Shown in pieces: positions 39,441-49,610 of a DNA stretch of 64,000 nt. A program made the translations under genes and the position numbers. This DNA comes from Candidatus Vesicomyosocius sp. SY067_SCS001 (GTDB lineage: Bacteria; Pseudomonadota; Gammaproteobacteria; PS1; Pseudothioglobaceae), in NCBI RefSeq assembly GCF_014706615.1, contig NZ_CP054877.1, positions 682,001 to 746,000 on the forward strand, written 5' to 3'. Every line of letters starts with the position of its first letter. Within the stretch, counting starts at the first letter, position 1. The notes beneath the pieces are model-generated. The model searched no databases. It had not been told where the DNA came from and saw nothing but the letters and a program-made list of their open reading frames with translations.

Positions 39441-39906
39441 ACTTTTAACTCTTGGGCTAAGCTTGTTATTAATAACAAGTTGTTTTTATCCTCAACAAGA
39501 AGTTATAATTATTGAGAAATCTACCAATCTACAAAACATTAAAAAGATAAACAAAAAAATCAATATATGGTCTATGCCAGTTGAAAGTAATATAAGCAAG
39601 ACCTTCTCAATAAAAAATAAACATTTAGGATTAACTTTCAATACCAATACTGGAAAAAATGTACGTACTATTCGTAATGGTGAGGTAGTCTATGCTGGTG
39701 ATAAAATAAAAAATCACGGGAAAATGATTATTATTCGTCACCCTTTTGGATTTTACAGCTCATATACACAAAATAAGACTTTAATGGTGAAAAATGGAGA
39801 TTCTGTTACCAAAGGACAAATAATTGCCATTACTGGTAATGTTCCATTCTACTTTGAAATGAAAAAGTTTCAACAAACAATTAACCCACTCAAGTATCTA
39901 AAATAA
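39430..39906 (+). CDS. nlpD: NlpD-like lipoprotein with degenerate LytM domain
   Basis: About 158 residues. The ATG at 39430 is preferred over GTG 39421 because it opens the lipoprotein signal MPVKLLTLGLSLLLITSC with lipobox C18. A M23/LytM domain follows: KHLGLTFNTNTG at about residues 69-80, RNGEVVYAGD, HGKMIIIRHPFGFYSSY, then VPFYFEMKK. Active M23 enzymes have HxxxD and HxH zinc ligands; here the D of HxGxD is T and the HLH is FYF, so the fold is kept but zinc catalysis is not. That is what amidase activators of the NlpD/EnvC class look like. LysM, which NlpD normally has, is absent. Adjacent to yqaA as in the usual nlpD locus; rpoS is missing after it. Confidence 0.78.
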   Translation: MPVKLLTLGLSLLLITSCFYPQQEVIIIEKSTNLQNIKKINKKINIWSMPVESNISKTFSIKNKHLGLTFNTNTGKNVRTIRNGEVVYAGDKIKNHGKMIIIRHPFGFYSSYTQNKTLMVKNGDSVTKGQIIAITGNVPFYFEMKKFQQTINPLKYLK

Positions 39907-40056
39907 TAAACTAAAAATTAATTAAAATAAAATCAATGAATGATTTTTTAAAAAACATAATATCTTATCAGACTATTGCTCAAATTATTCAAAATACAGT
40001 ACTGAAATTTATTACCCAACACAAATACTACAACTTCTCACTAAAGGATGCATAAG

Positions 40057-41394
40057 ATGCAAAATAACCATTGTATAAATAAATTATACATTCGTACTTT
40101 TGGGTGTCAAATGAATGAATATGATTCTAATAAAATGGTTGATATACTTAAACATTCCCATGACCTAACACTAACTGATGATGCAACTAGTGCTGACGTA
40201 TTATTACTTAACACTTGTTCAATTCGTGAAAAAGCCCAAAATAAATTATTCCATCAGCTTGGTCGTTGGAGTAAGTTAAAAGACAAAAATCCTAATTTAA
40301 TTATTGGAGTAGGCGGTTGTGTCGCTTCACAAGAAGGTAAGTTAATCCTTAAACGTGCACCTTATGTGGATATTATTTTTGGTCCACAAACCTTGCATAG
40401 ATTGCCAAAGATGCTTAATGATACACTCAATAATAAGAAAACTAGTATTGATATTTCATTTCCAGAAATTGAAAAGTTTGATCATCTACCAAAACCAAAA
40501 ACCAATTCTGTTACCGCTTTTGTCTCAATTATAGAAGGTTGTAGTAAATATTGTACATTTTGTATTGTACCTTACACACGCGGTGAAGAAATATCACGTC
40601 CATTTAATGATGTCATAAATGAAGTTAAAATTTTAGCCAGTCAAGGTGTTAGAGAGGTTAACTTGCTTGGACAAAATGTCAATGCATATCAAGGTTCTAT
40701 GAATGATGGAGAGATTTCTGATCTGGCGCTGTTAATCAATATTATAGCACAAATTAGCGGCATTAAACGTATTCGATACACTACCTCACACCCAACTCAA
40801 TTTAGTGATAGTTTAATAGAAGCTTACGCTGAAGTACCAGAATTAGTTTCACATTTGCACTTACCTGTTCAAAGCGGCTCTGATAAAATTCTTAGATTAA
40901 TGAAGCGCGGATATATGTCTATTGAATACAAATCTAAAATTAAAAAATTACGTAAAATTCGCCCAGATATATCTATATCAAGTGATTTTATTATCGGTTT
41001 TCCAGGCGAAAATGAAAAAGATTTTCTTGATACCATAACACTGATTGATGAAATTGGCTTTGATAAATCATTTAGTTTTATCTATTCCCCCCGACCTGGC
41101 ACACCAGCTGCAAGTTATCCTGATAATGTCGATATGCAGGTTAAAAAACAGCGTCTAGCACTGATACAAAAAACAATAAACAACAACACTGAACACATCT
41201 CTAAATTAATGATTGGTAGTATACAAAAAGTATTGGTAGAAAATATAACTAAAAGAGGAAATGAATTATTTGGACGTACAGAAAATATGCGTAACACGCA
41301 TTTTAAAGGTGACAAATCTCTAATTGGTCAAATTGTCAATGTAAAAATCACCAAAGGTCGTGGTAATTCTTTAATGGGTGATTTGCTAACTTAA
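40057..41394 (+). CDS. miaB: tRNA-2-methylthio-N6-isopentenyladenosine synthase MiaB
   Basis: About 445 residues. The ATG at 40057 is chosen because AAAGGA lies 8-9 bases before it; an upstream ATG at 40048 is also in frame. N-terminal UPF0004 part: [17 protein letters not shown] with cysteines for the auxiliary 4Fe-4S cluster; radical SAM cluster [15 protein letters not shown] (about residues 154-168); a C-terminal TRAM domain. It thiomethylates i6A37 of tRNAs. The partner enzyme MiaA, which makes i6A, is encoded at 57822-58739. Fully intact. Confidence 0.94.
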   Translation: MQNNHCINKLYIRTFGCQMNEYDSNKMVDILKHSHDLTLTDDATSADVLLLNTCSIREKAQNKLFHQLGRWSKLKDKNPNLIIGVGGCVASQEGKLILKRAPYVDIIFGPQTLHRLPKMLNDTLNNKKTSIDISFPEIEKFDHLPKPKTNSVTAFVSIIEGCSKYCTFCIVPYTRGEEISRPFNDVINEVKILASQGVREVNLLGQNVNAYQGSMNDGEISDLALLINIIAQISGIKRIRYTTSHPTQFSDSLIEAYAEVPELVSHLHLPVQSGSDKILRLMKRGYMSIEYKSKIKKLRKIRPDISISSDFIIGFPGENEKDFLDTITLIDEIGFDKSFSFIYSPRPGTPAASYPDNVDMQVKKQRLALIQKTINNNTEHISKLMIGSIQKVLVENITKRGNELFGRTENMRNTHFKGDKSLIGQIVNVKITKGRGNSLMGDLLT

Positions 41395-41637
41395 ATTTAG
41401 ATAGGTTTTTAAAGAAAAAAGACTTTCCAAGTATTCTCCTTATAACCATGATTATGTTGTAAAATTAATGTACTTTTACTAAGTAAATATAAAACAAAAG
41501 ATTTTTTATATTGTTTTTGTGAATTAAGATGACAAATTATAGTTAATTTACCAATAAACCTTATATCTATCTATTATAAGAATCAATATGTTTTTAAAAT
41601 GCATAATAACAACATTTTATGTACTAATATTTATATT

Positions 41638-42318
41638 TCAATAATTATTAATGATAAATTCAATATCATCTGCAATTTTAATCGGGTCATGCGGAGTAGG
41701 AAAGCCAGCAAATATTTGCCCATCTGGATTGAGTAGATAAATCCAAGCGGTATGATTAATTAAGTAGCCAGATTCTAGAATATCTTTTGATAAAAGCTTA
41801 TCATTTTTAAATATTATTAACTTACCATTTTTTTCATAAACCACCCGTTCATAATATACACCAAATGGTCTAATAAGCTGATTAATTTGTACTTGATCAC
41901 CAGACACGCCTAAAAAGTCCTTATCAAAATGAGTCACATAAGTTTTTAACACACTAGGTGTATCTCTAGCTGGATCAAAGGTAATAGCAACAAGGTTTGG
42001 TATAATACTTACACCTCTTTTAATCAAAGTAGACTTGAGTATTGACATATCCATTAATACAGTAGGACATACATCTGGACAGTGTGTATAAATAAAGGAT
42101 AGTAACGTCCATTTTCCTTTAAAGTTATTATTATCAAATTTATTATTGTTATGGTCAACTAACGAAAAAGAAGACAATTTTTTATCAGGATTATGAAGGA
42201 TATAAGAAACTTTAAGTTGTTTTTCTAAATCTTGATAACCTTTACTAGAGTTTACAAAATATAATGTAGAAATGACCAACACAACTACCACAATACCACT
42301 AAATAATTTATTATTCAT
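41638..42318 (-). CDS. SCO1/SenC-family copper chaperone
   Basis: A 226-residue protein with an N-terminal anchor (residues 8-22) and a thioredoxin-like domain. Copper ligands are CPDVCPT (FIYTHCPDVCPTVLMD) and the distal histidine in YLINHTAWIYLL. Such proteins deliver copper to the CuA centre of cytochrome c oxidase. Another copper-handling gene, PCuAC, lies 410 bp upstream on the same strand, a common pairing. The protein is of usual length and its frame is intact. Confidence 0.9.
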   Translation of the reverse strand: MNNKLFSGIVVVVLVISTLYFVNSSKGYQDLEKQLKVSYILHNPDKKLSSFSLVDHNNNKFDNNNFKGKWTLLSFIYTHCPDVCPTVLMDMSILKSTLIKRGVSIIPNLVAITFDPARDTPSVLKTYVTHFDKDFLGVSGDQVQINQLIRPFGVYYERVVYEKNGKLIIFKNDKLLSKDILESGYLINHTAWIYLLNPDGQIFAGFPTPHDPIKIADDIEFIINNY

Positions 42319-42728
42319 AAGACTAATACATAATGATTACTCATTATATTTCCTTAATTATATAAGATTTTACTTTATTGGAGAACTACCAAGAAATGGT
42401 TTTAACTTTCAACTATAGGATTAAATAATAACTTTGAAATAAATTCTATATACTTACTATTTCCACGCTATTAATCAAATTAGCATATTCAAATATAACT
42501 ATTTTTGAATATGCAACAACTACAATAATTATCTTTGATAAAACTCTTAAGTAAATATTAAACAGATTTACTCCTAACAAGAAATAAATCATCTTTTAGA
42601 GACTTTTGCATAAGTAAGCGATAATGGTGTAATTATTACTTTAATAAAAAAGTTAAAACTTTTAGTATATACCTCTGTACTATTTTATAGCTTAATATTA
42701 ATTAAGCAAAATCTTTTTAATATATTTC
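42319..42728. other. Gap between copper chaperone genes with inverted repeat
   Basis: 410 bp without a gene. It contains a perfect 11-bp inverted repeat, GCATATTCAAA (42483-42493) and TTTGAATATGC (42504-42514), separated by 10 bases. There is no T run after it in either direction, so it is not a typical terminator. Confidence 0.6.
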
Positions 42729-43229
42729 TTACTCGTGCATTATACTATGGTGATTATCTATCGTTTTCTTTCCTGTTCTAACTTCAGCATGTACAATTTT
42801 TGTCAAACCATTGTCAAAGATCAACTCAATCATCACTATATCACCTTTATGTAACACTAACTTAGGACTAATCAACATAATGTGCCAACTCCCTGGTTTT
42901 AAATGTAGCTTACCTTTAGCTGGAATTATCATAAATTTCTGTTTAACCATTTTCATCATATCATCTTGTGCCACAGTTCTGTGCAATTCAATACTCTTAT
43001 AGTCACTAGAATTTACAGAAAGTAATTTAATATCATTATTGGTATTATTATTAATTTGCATAAAAAGACCCAATACTGATGCATTAGTTGGTGCTAAACG
43101 TATCCATGGATCATTTATCATAATTTCAGATGTAATCTGGTTCATTTGATGATGTTCCATTGTAATGGATACATACAAGATTATTAAAATAATAAATGCT
43201 AATATAAGTTTCTTTACTTTATTAAACAT
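42729..43229 (-). CDS. PCuAC-family periplasmic copper chaperone
   Basis: A 166-residue protein with an N-terminal hydrophobic signal (residues 8-22) and the Cu(I)-binding pattern of PCuAC: ELHRTVAQDDMMKM and, further on, LKPGSWHIMLI (H, then M...M, then HxM). PCuAC passes copper to CuA/CuB of cytochrome oxidase or to Sco proteins. It is on the same strand as the Sco gene. The C-terminal tail is rich in histidines (NHHSIMHE), possibly extra metal binding. Confidence 0.87.
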   Translation of the reverse strand: MFNKVKKLILAFIILIILYVSITMEHHQMNQITSEIMINDPWIRLAPTNASVLGLFMQINNNTNNDIKLLSVNSSDYKSIELHRTVAQDDMMKMVKQKFMIIPAKGKLHLKPGSWHIMLISPKLVLHKGDIVMIELIFDNGLTKIVHAEVRTGKKTIDNHHSIMHE

Positions 43230-44525
43230 AATTTTTACCTTTATTAAAAATTAAAGTTGTTACTGTTATTCTGCTCTCAAATTAGAAACAGAATAACAAA
43301 ATATCTTCGTATTTATGCCTATTAAAAACGCAAAAAAGTAGCATGCTCCAATCTAGCTACTTATAGCATATCATATTACCATAAACTATACTATAATCAT
43401 TAATATAAAGGAAATACAAAGGTTTTTAAAGGAAATACAAAGGTTTTATTATGATGTCAACAAAATAGACAAGACATGAATAATTAAAACTGTTACAACA
43501 TTTTAACTGAATATTATTTTGAATGACTACTGTAAAAGAGCTACATATATGTTTATCTATAAAATCAAAATAATATTTTGCGTTAGCAATTATAATGTCC
43601 AATACCTTGATATTTAATAAATATTAACGACAGCCTAAGCCTAATTCAACAAAATTTTGATTGTGCTGTTTATTGTCCGAATTAATACACACTTGTTTAT
43701 AGCTCTATATCAAATATATTGTAAAAACTTACCACTTTGTTACATAAATAATATACACTCTATTTTTATTAACATAAATCATCTATGCATATATGCATAC
43801 TTTATTCTTCAATATTATTAAAAATCAAATATGATGTTAATTATGCAAAGCTTTCTATTTAATTAATATCCATCTACACATATACAAAAATAATGGTTTT
43901 AAATGATAAAATATACACAATGTAATTTCATCTTTCAAATTAACAACACAAGAAAATTAATCAGATATTTTTGACTAGAACTTAAACCCCATTATAAATA
44001 GTTTAGGTATTTATATTACCAATAATAAGGATATATAATATTATAGAAAATAAACAACGCATGATCACTCATGTATTATAATATTTAGTGAAATTATTTA
44101 AGAAATAATACTATTATGATACATTAAGTGGAAATAATTATTAATACTCACTCAAAATAATAACTTAACAAAATAATGGTTATTCATATTAATAATTAAA
44201 ATTAGCAAAACTATATAAATAACATTAAAAACTATAAAGGTACTAAACTTATTTTTCAGTAACACGCACCATTAAAACAATATATTCTAAATGATTAGAA
44301 TACGTTCTGTAATTGAGGCATAAATTAGATTTTTACCTAGCAATATGAATAAAAAATTGACTCTTAATTTGTGCCTTATTTATGATGAAGTGTATGAAAT
44401 AATGAACTTAAATTCCTGGATAAAATATAATTGAGATCGTACCACTAATATTTATACTAGGAAAAATTTTAAATAAGACAAGAAGTACCACTATAGAATA
44501 AAATTCTATTTTATTATTTTAATGT
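43230..44525. other. Longest gene-free stretch in the window
   Basis: 1.3 kb without an ORF that looks real. Apart from a tandem duplication at its start, I found no relic that could be named. A faint minus-strand piece (VCINSDNKQHNQNFVELG) lies near 43640-43695. The region is very A+T-rich, consistent with old, fully decayed genes. Confidence 0.5.
43407..43447. repeat. 20-21-nt tandem duplication
   Basis: AAAGGAAATACAAAGGTTTT occurs twice in tandem (43407-43427 including one extra T, then 43428-43447). It lies about 200 bp upstream of the PCuAC gene in otherwise unstructured DNA and may mark a recent slippage event. Confidence 0.9.
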
Positions 44526-45614
44526 ATGAAAAATTTAAATAAAAATACTAAAGTTATAGTTGGCTTATCAGGCGGAGTTGATTCTTCAGTAACTACGCTA
44601 TTATTACTTAAACAGGGCTACCAGGTAGAAGCATTGTTTATGAAAAATTGGGAAGAAGATGACAAAGGCAGATATTGTAGTGCTAAACAAGACTTATCTG
44701 ACGCACAAAGTATTACCGATAAACTTAACATAAAATTACATACTATTAACTTTTCAGTAGATTATTGGGACGATGTATTTACACATTTTCTAAAAGAATA
44801 CAAAAAAGGTCGAACACCTAATCCTGATATTTTATGCAATCAAAAGATTAAATTTGGAGTATTTTTAAAACATGCTATATCACTGGGTGCAGATAAAATT
44901 GCTACAGGCCATTATGCTCGTATTGCTAAAAAAAATGGAACTTATCAACTCAAAACAGGCTTGGACCACAACAAAGACCAAAGTTATTTTTTACATCTTT
45001 TAAGTCAATATCAACTCTCAAAAAGTCTATTCCCTTTGGGTGATACCAATAAAATTGATGTACGTAATATTGCTACAGAAAATGGCTTTGTCACCGCTAA
45101 AAAGAAAGATTCAACTGGCATTTGCTTTATTGGTAAACGTAAATTTTCTGAGTTCTTAGCAAACTATCTACCAAAACAACAAGGTAATATTGTAGACGAA
45201 CAAGGGCAATTTATTAAGCACCATCAAGGTTTGGCTTTTTATACAATAGGTCAGCGCAAAGGCTTAAAAATTGGTGGAGGTTTTGGTAAATCAGGTAAAC
45301 CCTGGTTTGTAGCAGATAAATGTATTGAACGTAATGAGCTAGTAGTTGTACAAGGTGATCATACACTGTTATATTATCAAACCTTAAATACTTCTAAGCC
45401 TTATTGGATTAACACACCCCCAACACTACCACTGACATGCAATGCCAAAATACGCTATCGTCAGCAATCACAATCTTGTATGATTAGCCAGAATAATAAC
45501 AAGCAATTAAAAATTATTTTTAAGCAATCCCAACGTGCCATTACTCCAGGACAATCCATTGTTTTTTATGATGATGAAACTTGTCTTGGCGGCGCAATTA
45601 TTGAGTACAGATAA
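44526..45614 (+). CDS. mnmA: tRNA-specific 2-thiouridylase MnmA
   Basis: A 362-residue MnmA. It uses sulphur relayed from IscS/Tus proteins to thiolate U34 of Lys, Glu and Gln tRNAs. P-loop: VGLSGGVDSSVT (about residues 13-24). The catalytic cysteines lie in NPDILCNQKIKFG and DSTGICFIGKRKF. The next gene hflD begins 1 base after the stop, the usual mnmA-hflD order. Intact. Confidence 0.95.
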   Translation: MKNLNKNTKVIVGLSGGVDSSVTTLLLLKQGYQVEALFMKNWEEDDKGRYCSAKQDLSDAQSITDKLNIKLHTINFSVDYWDDVFTHFLKEYKKGRTPNPDILCNQKIKFGVFLKHAISLGADKIATGHYARIAKKNGTYQLKTGLDHNKDQSYFLHLLSQYQLSKSLFPLGDTNKIDVRNIATENGFVTAKKKDSTGICFIGKRKFSEFLANYLPKQQGNIVDEQGQFIKHHQGLAFYTIGQRKGLKIGGGFGKSGKPWFVADKCIERNELVVVQGDHTLLYYQTLNTSKPYWINTPPTLPLTCNAKIRYRQQSQSCMISQNNNKQLKIIFKQSQRAITPGQSIVFYDDETCLGGAIIEYR

Positions 45615-45615
45615 A

Positions 45616-46227
45616 ATGAATAAATTACACGAACAAACTCTGGCACTAGCTAGTATATTACAAACTACAACACTAATTGATCAACTTGCTTCAACTGGCA
45701 CTTGTGATGCAAATAGCAATCAAGCTAGCTTAAAAAGTATAATTACCAGTAGTACCAAACTTGAAGAGGTTTTTAATCAGAAACAAGATTTATTAGTTGG
45801 TATCGATGCGTTAAAAGTTGTATTAGGTAATAAAACTAAATGCATACAACATATAATATTTTACGCATTGGCCTTGATTAACCTTGAAAAGAAATTGATG
45901 AAAAATCAAAAACTACTCAATCAAATTACTTTAGAAATTGACTTAATTAAAAATCAAGATTTTTTTGAGATTTCTCATATAAACTCAGTAGCACGTTTAG
46001 CTAAACTTTATAAATCAACCTTAGGTGGTTTAAATCCTAAAATTATGATCAACGGACAACAAATTTACTTATCTAATAAACATACTTCAAATCACATTAG
46101 AGCGTTATTATTAGCTGGTATTCGGGCAGTATCTTTATGGAAATCTCAAGGTGGTAAAACTTGGCATTTATTACTAAATAAGAAAAAGATACTTAATTTA
46201 ATTAATACCTTAGAAGGATTAAATTAA
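45616..46227 (+). CDS. hflD: HflD-like protein (YcfC)
   Basis: A 203-residue protein starting at ATG 45616, two bases after the mnmA stop; a longer in-frame version beginning inside mnmA is rejected. It matches HflD, which in E. coli affects phage lambda lysogeny through CII; its role in bacteria without lambda is unclear. The start MNKLHEQTLALASILQTTTL and the run LGGLNPKIMINGQQIYLSN are family-like. Partner gene order mnmA-hflD is conserved in gammaproteobacteria, which supports the assignment. Confidence 0.88.
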   Translation: MNKLHEQTLALASILQTTTLIDQLASTGTCDANSNQASLKSIITSSTKLEEVFNQKQDLLVGIDALKVVLGNKTKCIQHIIFYALALINLEKKLMKNQKLLNQITLEIDLIKNQDFFEISHINSVARLAKLYKSTLGGLNPKIMINGQQIYLSNKHTSNHIRALLLAGIRAVSLWKSQGGKTWHLLLNKKKILNLINTLEGLN

Positions 46228-46241
46228 TAATACCGACACTC

Positions 46242-46270
46242 TATAGACTTTTATCGTTGAAGAGTCTATA
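46242..46270. other. Inverted repeat between hflD and rpsT
   Basis: TATAGACTTTT (from 46242) and AAGAGTCTATA (to 46270) form an 11-bp stem with one mismatch and a 7-base loop. No T run follows on the plus strand. It might act as a bidirectional terminator or an RNA stability element. Confidence 0.55.
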
Positions 46271-46313
46271 ATCACATCCATATTCAATATATTTTATTAC
46301 TTTATTTAACATA

Positions 46314-46574
46314 ATGGCTAATTCAGCAAGTTCTAGAAAACGCGCAAGACAAGCGGTTAAACGCAATAAACACAATTCACAAATTCGCGCTAAAGTTCGC
46401 ACTTTTATTAAAAAAGTTACTTACGCTTTAGAAGCAGGTAATAAGGAACAAGCACAGAATTATTTTACAATGATGCAAAAGATGATTGACCAAGCAACTA
46501 ATAAAGGGTTAATACACAAAAACCAAGCGGCTAGAAAAAAATCACGCTTAAATTCACAAATCAAAGCATTATAA
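46314..46574 (+). CDS. rpsT: 30S ribosomal protein S20
   Basis: An 86-residue basic protein, right size for S20, starting MANSASSRKRARQAVKRNKH and ending AARKKSRLNSQIKAL. It binds 16S rRNA early in 30S assembly. It is a single gene here. Its upstream region has an inverted repeat and its 3' region two perfect hairpins, which may stabilise or end the transcript. Confidence 0.95.
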   Translation: MANSASSRKRARQAVKRNKHNSQIRAKVRTFIKKVTYALEAGNKEQAQNYFTMMQKMIDQATNKGLIHKNQAARKKSRLNSQIKAL

Positions 46575-46626
46575 AATTAGCAATAAAATTATTAAAAACC
46601 TACTTTTAATAATTTTTGATGTTCTC

Positions 46627-46646
46627 GTTTATACAATAGTATAAAC
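46627..46646. other. Perfect hairpin downstream of rpsT
   Basis: GTTTATAC (46627-46634) and GTATAAAC (46639-46646) with a 4-base loop AATA, no T run. With the next hairpin it probably protects or ends the rpsT mRNA. Confidence 0.6.
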
Positions 46647-46650
46647 CATC

Positions 46651-46674
46651 TTTGAAAAGGTATAACTTTTCAAA
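46651..46674. other. Second perfect hairpin downstream of rpsT
   Basis: TTTGAAAAG (46651-46659), loop GTATAA, CTTTTCAAA (46666-46674). On the plus strand it is followed by AAA and on the minus strand by no clean T run. Four bases separate it from the preceding hairpin. Confidence 0.6.
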
Positions 46675-46724
46675 AAATTAGTTATACTAATATCTCATCA
46701 TAATCAATTTTAATAGAAAGTATC

Positions 46725-47207
46725 ATGATAAGCAAGTCAGACAAAATATTATTTAGAAATACCATTAAAAACAGTGCCCCTATTAATAAAGACAAAATCG
46801 CACCTCAAAACTTAGCTAAGAAAAAAGCGTTTAAAGCCTATAACTATATTACTCACGGCAGTTTAACTGGGTCAGCTGTAATTAACTATGCCAAAAATAG
46901 CGTTTCACCAAAAATAATCAAAAGAATGAAACAAGGTAATATCAATTACGCACCAATATTAGATTTACACGGTCAAACTACCATTGAAGCCTGTCAATCA
47001 TTATCTGAATTTATTCACTATCATCAACACCAGAAATTTATCCATATTATTCATGGAAAAGGTTATAATTCTAGCCAGGATAATGGGCTTTTAAAAAGTC
47101 AAGTAGTTAGTTTTTTAAGTCAACATCCTGAGGTATTAGCTTTTAATTCTTGCCCACCCAAAGATGGTGGAACAGGTGCAGTATTTACCCTTTTAAAACA
47201 AAACTAA
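46725..47207 (+). CDS. Smr-domain protein
   Basis: A 160-residue protein with a basic N-terminal half and a C-terminal Smr domain. The signature LDLHGQTTIEACQSLSEFI (about residues 80-98) and the HGKGYNSSQDNGLLKSQVV region (HxGxG, near residues 115-133) are visible. Stand-alone Smr proteins (YdaL/SmrA types) can be DNA- or RNA-acting endonucleases, for example in ribosome rescue. GTG start of the next gene lies 4 bases after the stop, so co-transcription with xseA is likely. Confidence 0.87.
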   Translation: MISKSDKILFRNTIKNSAPINKDKIAPQNLAKKKAFKAYNYITHGSLTGSAVINYAKNSVSPKIIKRMKQGNINYAPILDLHGQTTIEACQSLSEFIHYHQHQKFIHIIHGKGYNSSQDNGLLKSQVVSFLSQHPEVLAFNSCPPKDGGTGAVFTLLKQN

Positions 47208-47211
47208 GTTT

Positions 47212-48612
47212 GTGTTTAATATTGATGAGATTTACACAATCTCTAGTTTTCTATCTATCTGCAATAAAACCATTGAAAATAATATTCCTATTTGCTGGCT
47301 ACAAGGAGAAATATCTAATTTAACACGACCAACATCAGGTCATTGGTATTTTTCTCTCAAAGATAATACAGTTCAAGTTCATTGTGCTTTATTTCGGTTC
47401 AATCAACGTTATATTAAGTTTAACCCTAAAAATGGAATGGAAGTTTTAGTTCGTGTTGTGCCTACCTTGTATGAAACTAGAGGTGACTTTCAGCTCGTTA
47501 TCCAACGAATTGAACAAATAGGTATTGGTAATTTAAATCTTGCCTTTAAACAATTAAAAAAAGACCTTGATGATGAAGGTTTGTTTGATAATATCCATAA
47601 AAAACCATTACCTAATACTATTAACACTATCGGTGTTATTTCTTCATCCACAGGTGCAGTTATTCAAGACATTATTAAAGTATTGAATAACTGCTATCCA
47701 TTTGTTAAAATTTTGTTATTTGACTCAATAGTTCAAGGTCAAAATTCAATAGAAAAATTTACAAATGCCTTGAATATAGCTGACCAATCTAGAAAGTGTG
47801 ACGTTATTATTATTGCCAGAGGTGGAGGTTCATTAGAAGACCTGCAGGCATTTAATGAAGAGATATTAGCAAGAGCAATCTTTAACGCAAACACTCCAAT
47901 TATCAGTGCAATTGGGCATGAAACTGACACTACAATTGCTGATCTTGTTTCTGATATTCGTGCACCTACACCAAGTTTTGCCGCCATGTTAGTTACGTCT
48001 AACCGATTAGAACTGCTCTCCAATACTCATAAATTATACAAGCAACTACATCAATCTTATCGACAGGCCTTATATTATTACCAATCTCGTCTTAATCAAC
48101 TTAAATTAAAAATACCAAACCCAAACAAACAAATTGATTTTTTAAATCAAAAACTTAATTATTTAAGTACTAATCTTACTACTTGCAAAGAATCGATATT
48201 CACTTTAAATAATGCTAAACTTAATTCTCTTTTCACCACTTTAAAGCAACACTCTCCTATTAAAACAATTAAACACGCCAAGTCTTTGAATCAAATATCT
48301 TTGAATAAAATTAAAAACCAAATTAAGCAAATAATCAACACTAATAATAATATTCTATATTTAGTAACTGAAAGACTTCAAAATATAATTACAGCTCTAA
48401 CTAATAAACATAAAACCAGATTATCTATTCAAGCCAACTCACTTCATCACTTGTCGCCACTTAATATACTTGCACGGGGTTTTAGTATTACTAGTAATAC
48501 TAAAAATCAAGTATTATCATCAGTAACTAATATTAAAATCAATCAAACCATTATCACTCAAATAGCTAACGGAACACTCTACTCTAACATTGAAAAAATT
48601 GAAAAAAATTAA
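47212..48612 (+). CDS. xseA: Exonuclease VII large subunit
   Basis: A 466-residue protein with a GTG start. N-terminal OB fold: CWLQGEISNLTRPTSGHWYF. Catalytic core segments ARGGGSLEDLQAFNEEIL and SAIGHETDTTIADLVSDIRA are hallmarks of XseA. It is followed by a lysine/asparagine-rich helical region. With XseB it degrades single-stranded DNA. The small subunit gene is not in this window. Confidence 0.94.
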   Translation: MFNIDEIYTISSFLSICNKTIENNIPICWLQGEISNLTRPTSGHWYFSLKDNTVQVHCALFRFNQRYIKFNPKNGMEVLVRVVPTLYETRGDFQLVIQRIEQIGIGNLNLAFKQLKKDLDDEGLFDNIHKKPLPNTINTIGVISSSTGAVIQDIIKVLNNCYPFVKILLFDSIVQGQNSIEKFTNALNIADQSRKCDVIIIARGGGSLEDLQAFNEEILARAIFNANTPIISAIGHETDTTIADLVSDIRAPTPSFAAMLVTSNRLELLSNTHKLYKQLHQSYRQALYYYQSRLNQLKLKIPNPNKQIDFLNQKLNYLSTNLTTCKESIFTLNNAKLNSLFTTLKQHSPIKTIKHAKSLNQISLNKIKNQIKQIINTNNNILYLVTERLQNIITALTNKHKTRLSIQANSLHHLSPLNILARGFSITSNTKNQVLSSVTNIKINQTIITQIANGTLYSNIEKIEKN

Positions 48613-49610
48613 CTTTATTATCCTGATTTTATGACAATATCTATCTATATTCAGCATATCAATACTTTCAAAAACAAGAAAGAAATACATTAATTATTAA
48701 AGATTTTACTACTATAAAAATTACTTTTACAGTACAAGCGCCACGCTAGTAAAAAGAAAAAATATTTCAATAAGCCTTAAACCTTAAACATATCAATCAA
48801 ATTAAACACAAATTCCTTTTTATCAAAGACCAAAAAGCTATTTGCTTAAAAATCCTTATTTAATGGTAAATTTATCTAAATTTGTTAAAGACATTATTAC
48901 CAGCCCATTTTTTTAGACTTAAATATTTTTATAATAAACAACCATATCTGCCAAACCTTCTAAAGAATATAAATACAAGCCCATCAGAAAATAATAAATG
49001 ATATTAATAAAGTATTAACGATAACACTATATTTATTAACTACAAACAAGACTGGATCAGTGTTTATATTCACATACATAAACACCTAATAAAACAAAGT
49101 TAATTAGTTAAACAAGGAAATAAAATTAGCACTATTAGACAAGCTAGACGCGCCATAGTTCATCACTTACATTGATGTATTTATCTTAATCAAAATATAA
49201 TGAATTCAGAATTGTTACTAAACACTAAATTAAAAATAATAAACGCTATGTCGTATGATGTTATCTTAGCATTTGCTTTGGTAAAAACACTAAATAGCAA
49301 CTTTGTTTTATGTAATAACTCATATAAATCTTAACTCTATTATGAGTTAACAATGCTAGAAACCACTAAGCATGAAAGCTTAAAGGTTAAAAATTACATA
49401 AACAACAACAATATTACTCACAAATAAATGTCAATATAATTCTAGTTATATAGTTTAGATTTTTATATCAATTTTTTTGATAAAAGAAATAGAGTATTAC
49501 ACTACAATATTTCTAATATGATTTTATCAAAAATTGATTTGTATTAACATTACCAATAAAAAACCTATGCTATAATGATTATATATTATACAAGATATTG
49601 GGGATAAAGA
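48613..49610. other. Gene-free stretch of about 1 kb
   Basis: No intact gene. Plus-strand fragments such as SKFVKDIITSPFF (near 48885) and IRQARRAIVHHLH (near 49135-49175) hint at lost genes but are unassignable. No RNA gene or long repeat noticed. Confidence 0.5.

Noticed and set aside
39936-40055. 39-codon ORF before miaB
   Set aside because: Intact but without a ribosome-binding site or recognisable family; too short to support.
46627-46674. Canonical rho-independent terminator for rpsT
   Set aside because: Hairpins are perfect, but no T run follows; listed as hairpins only.
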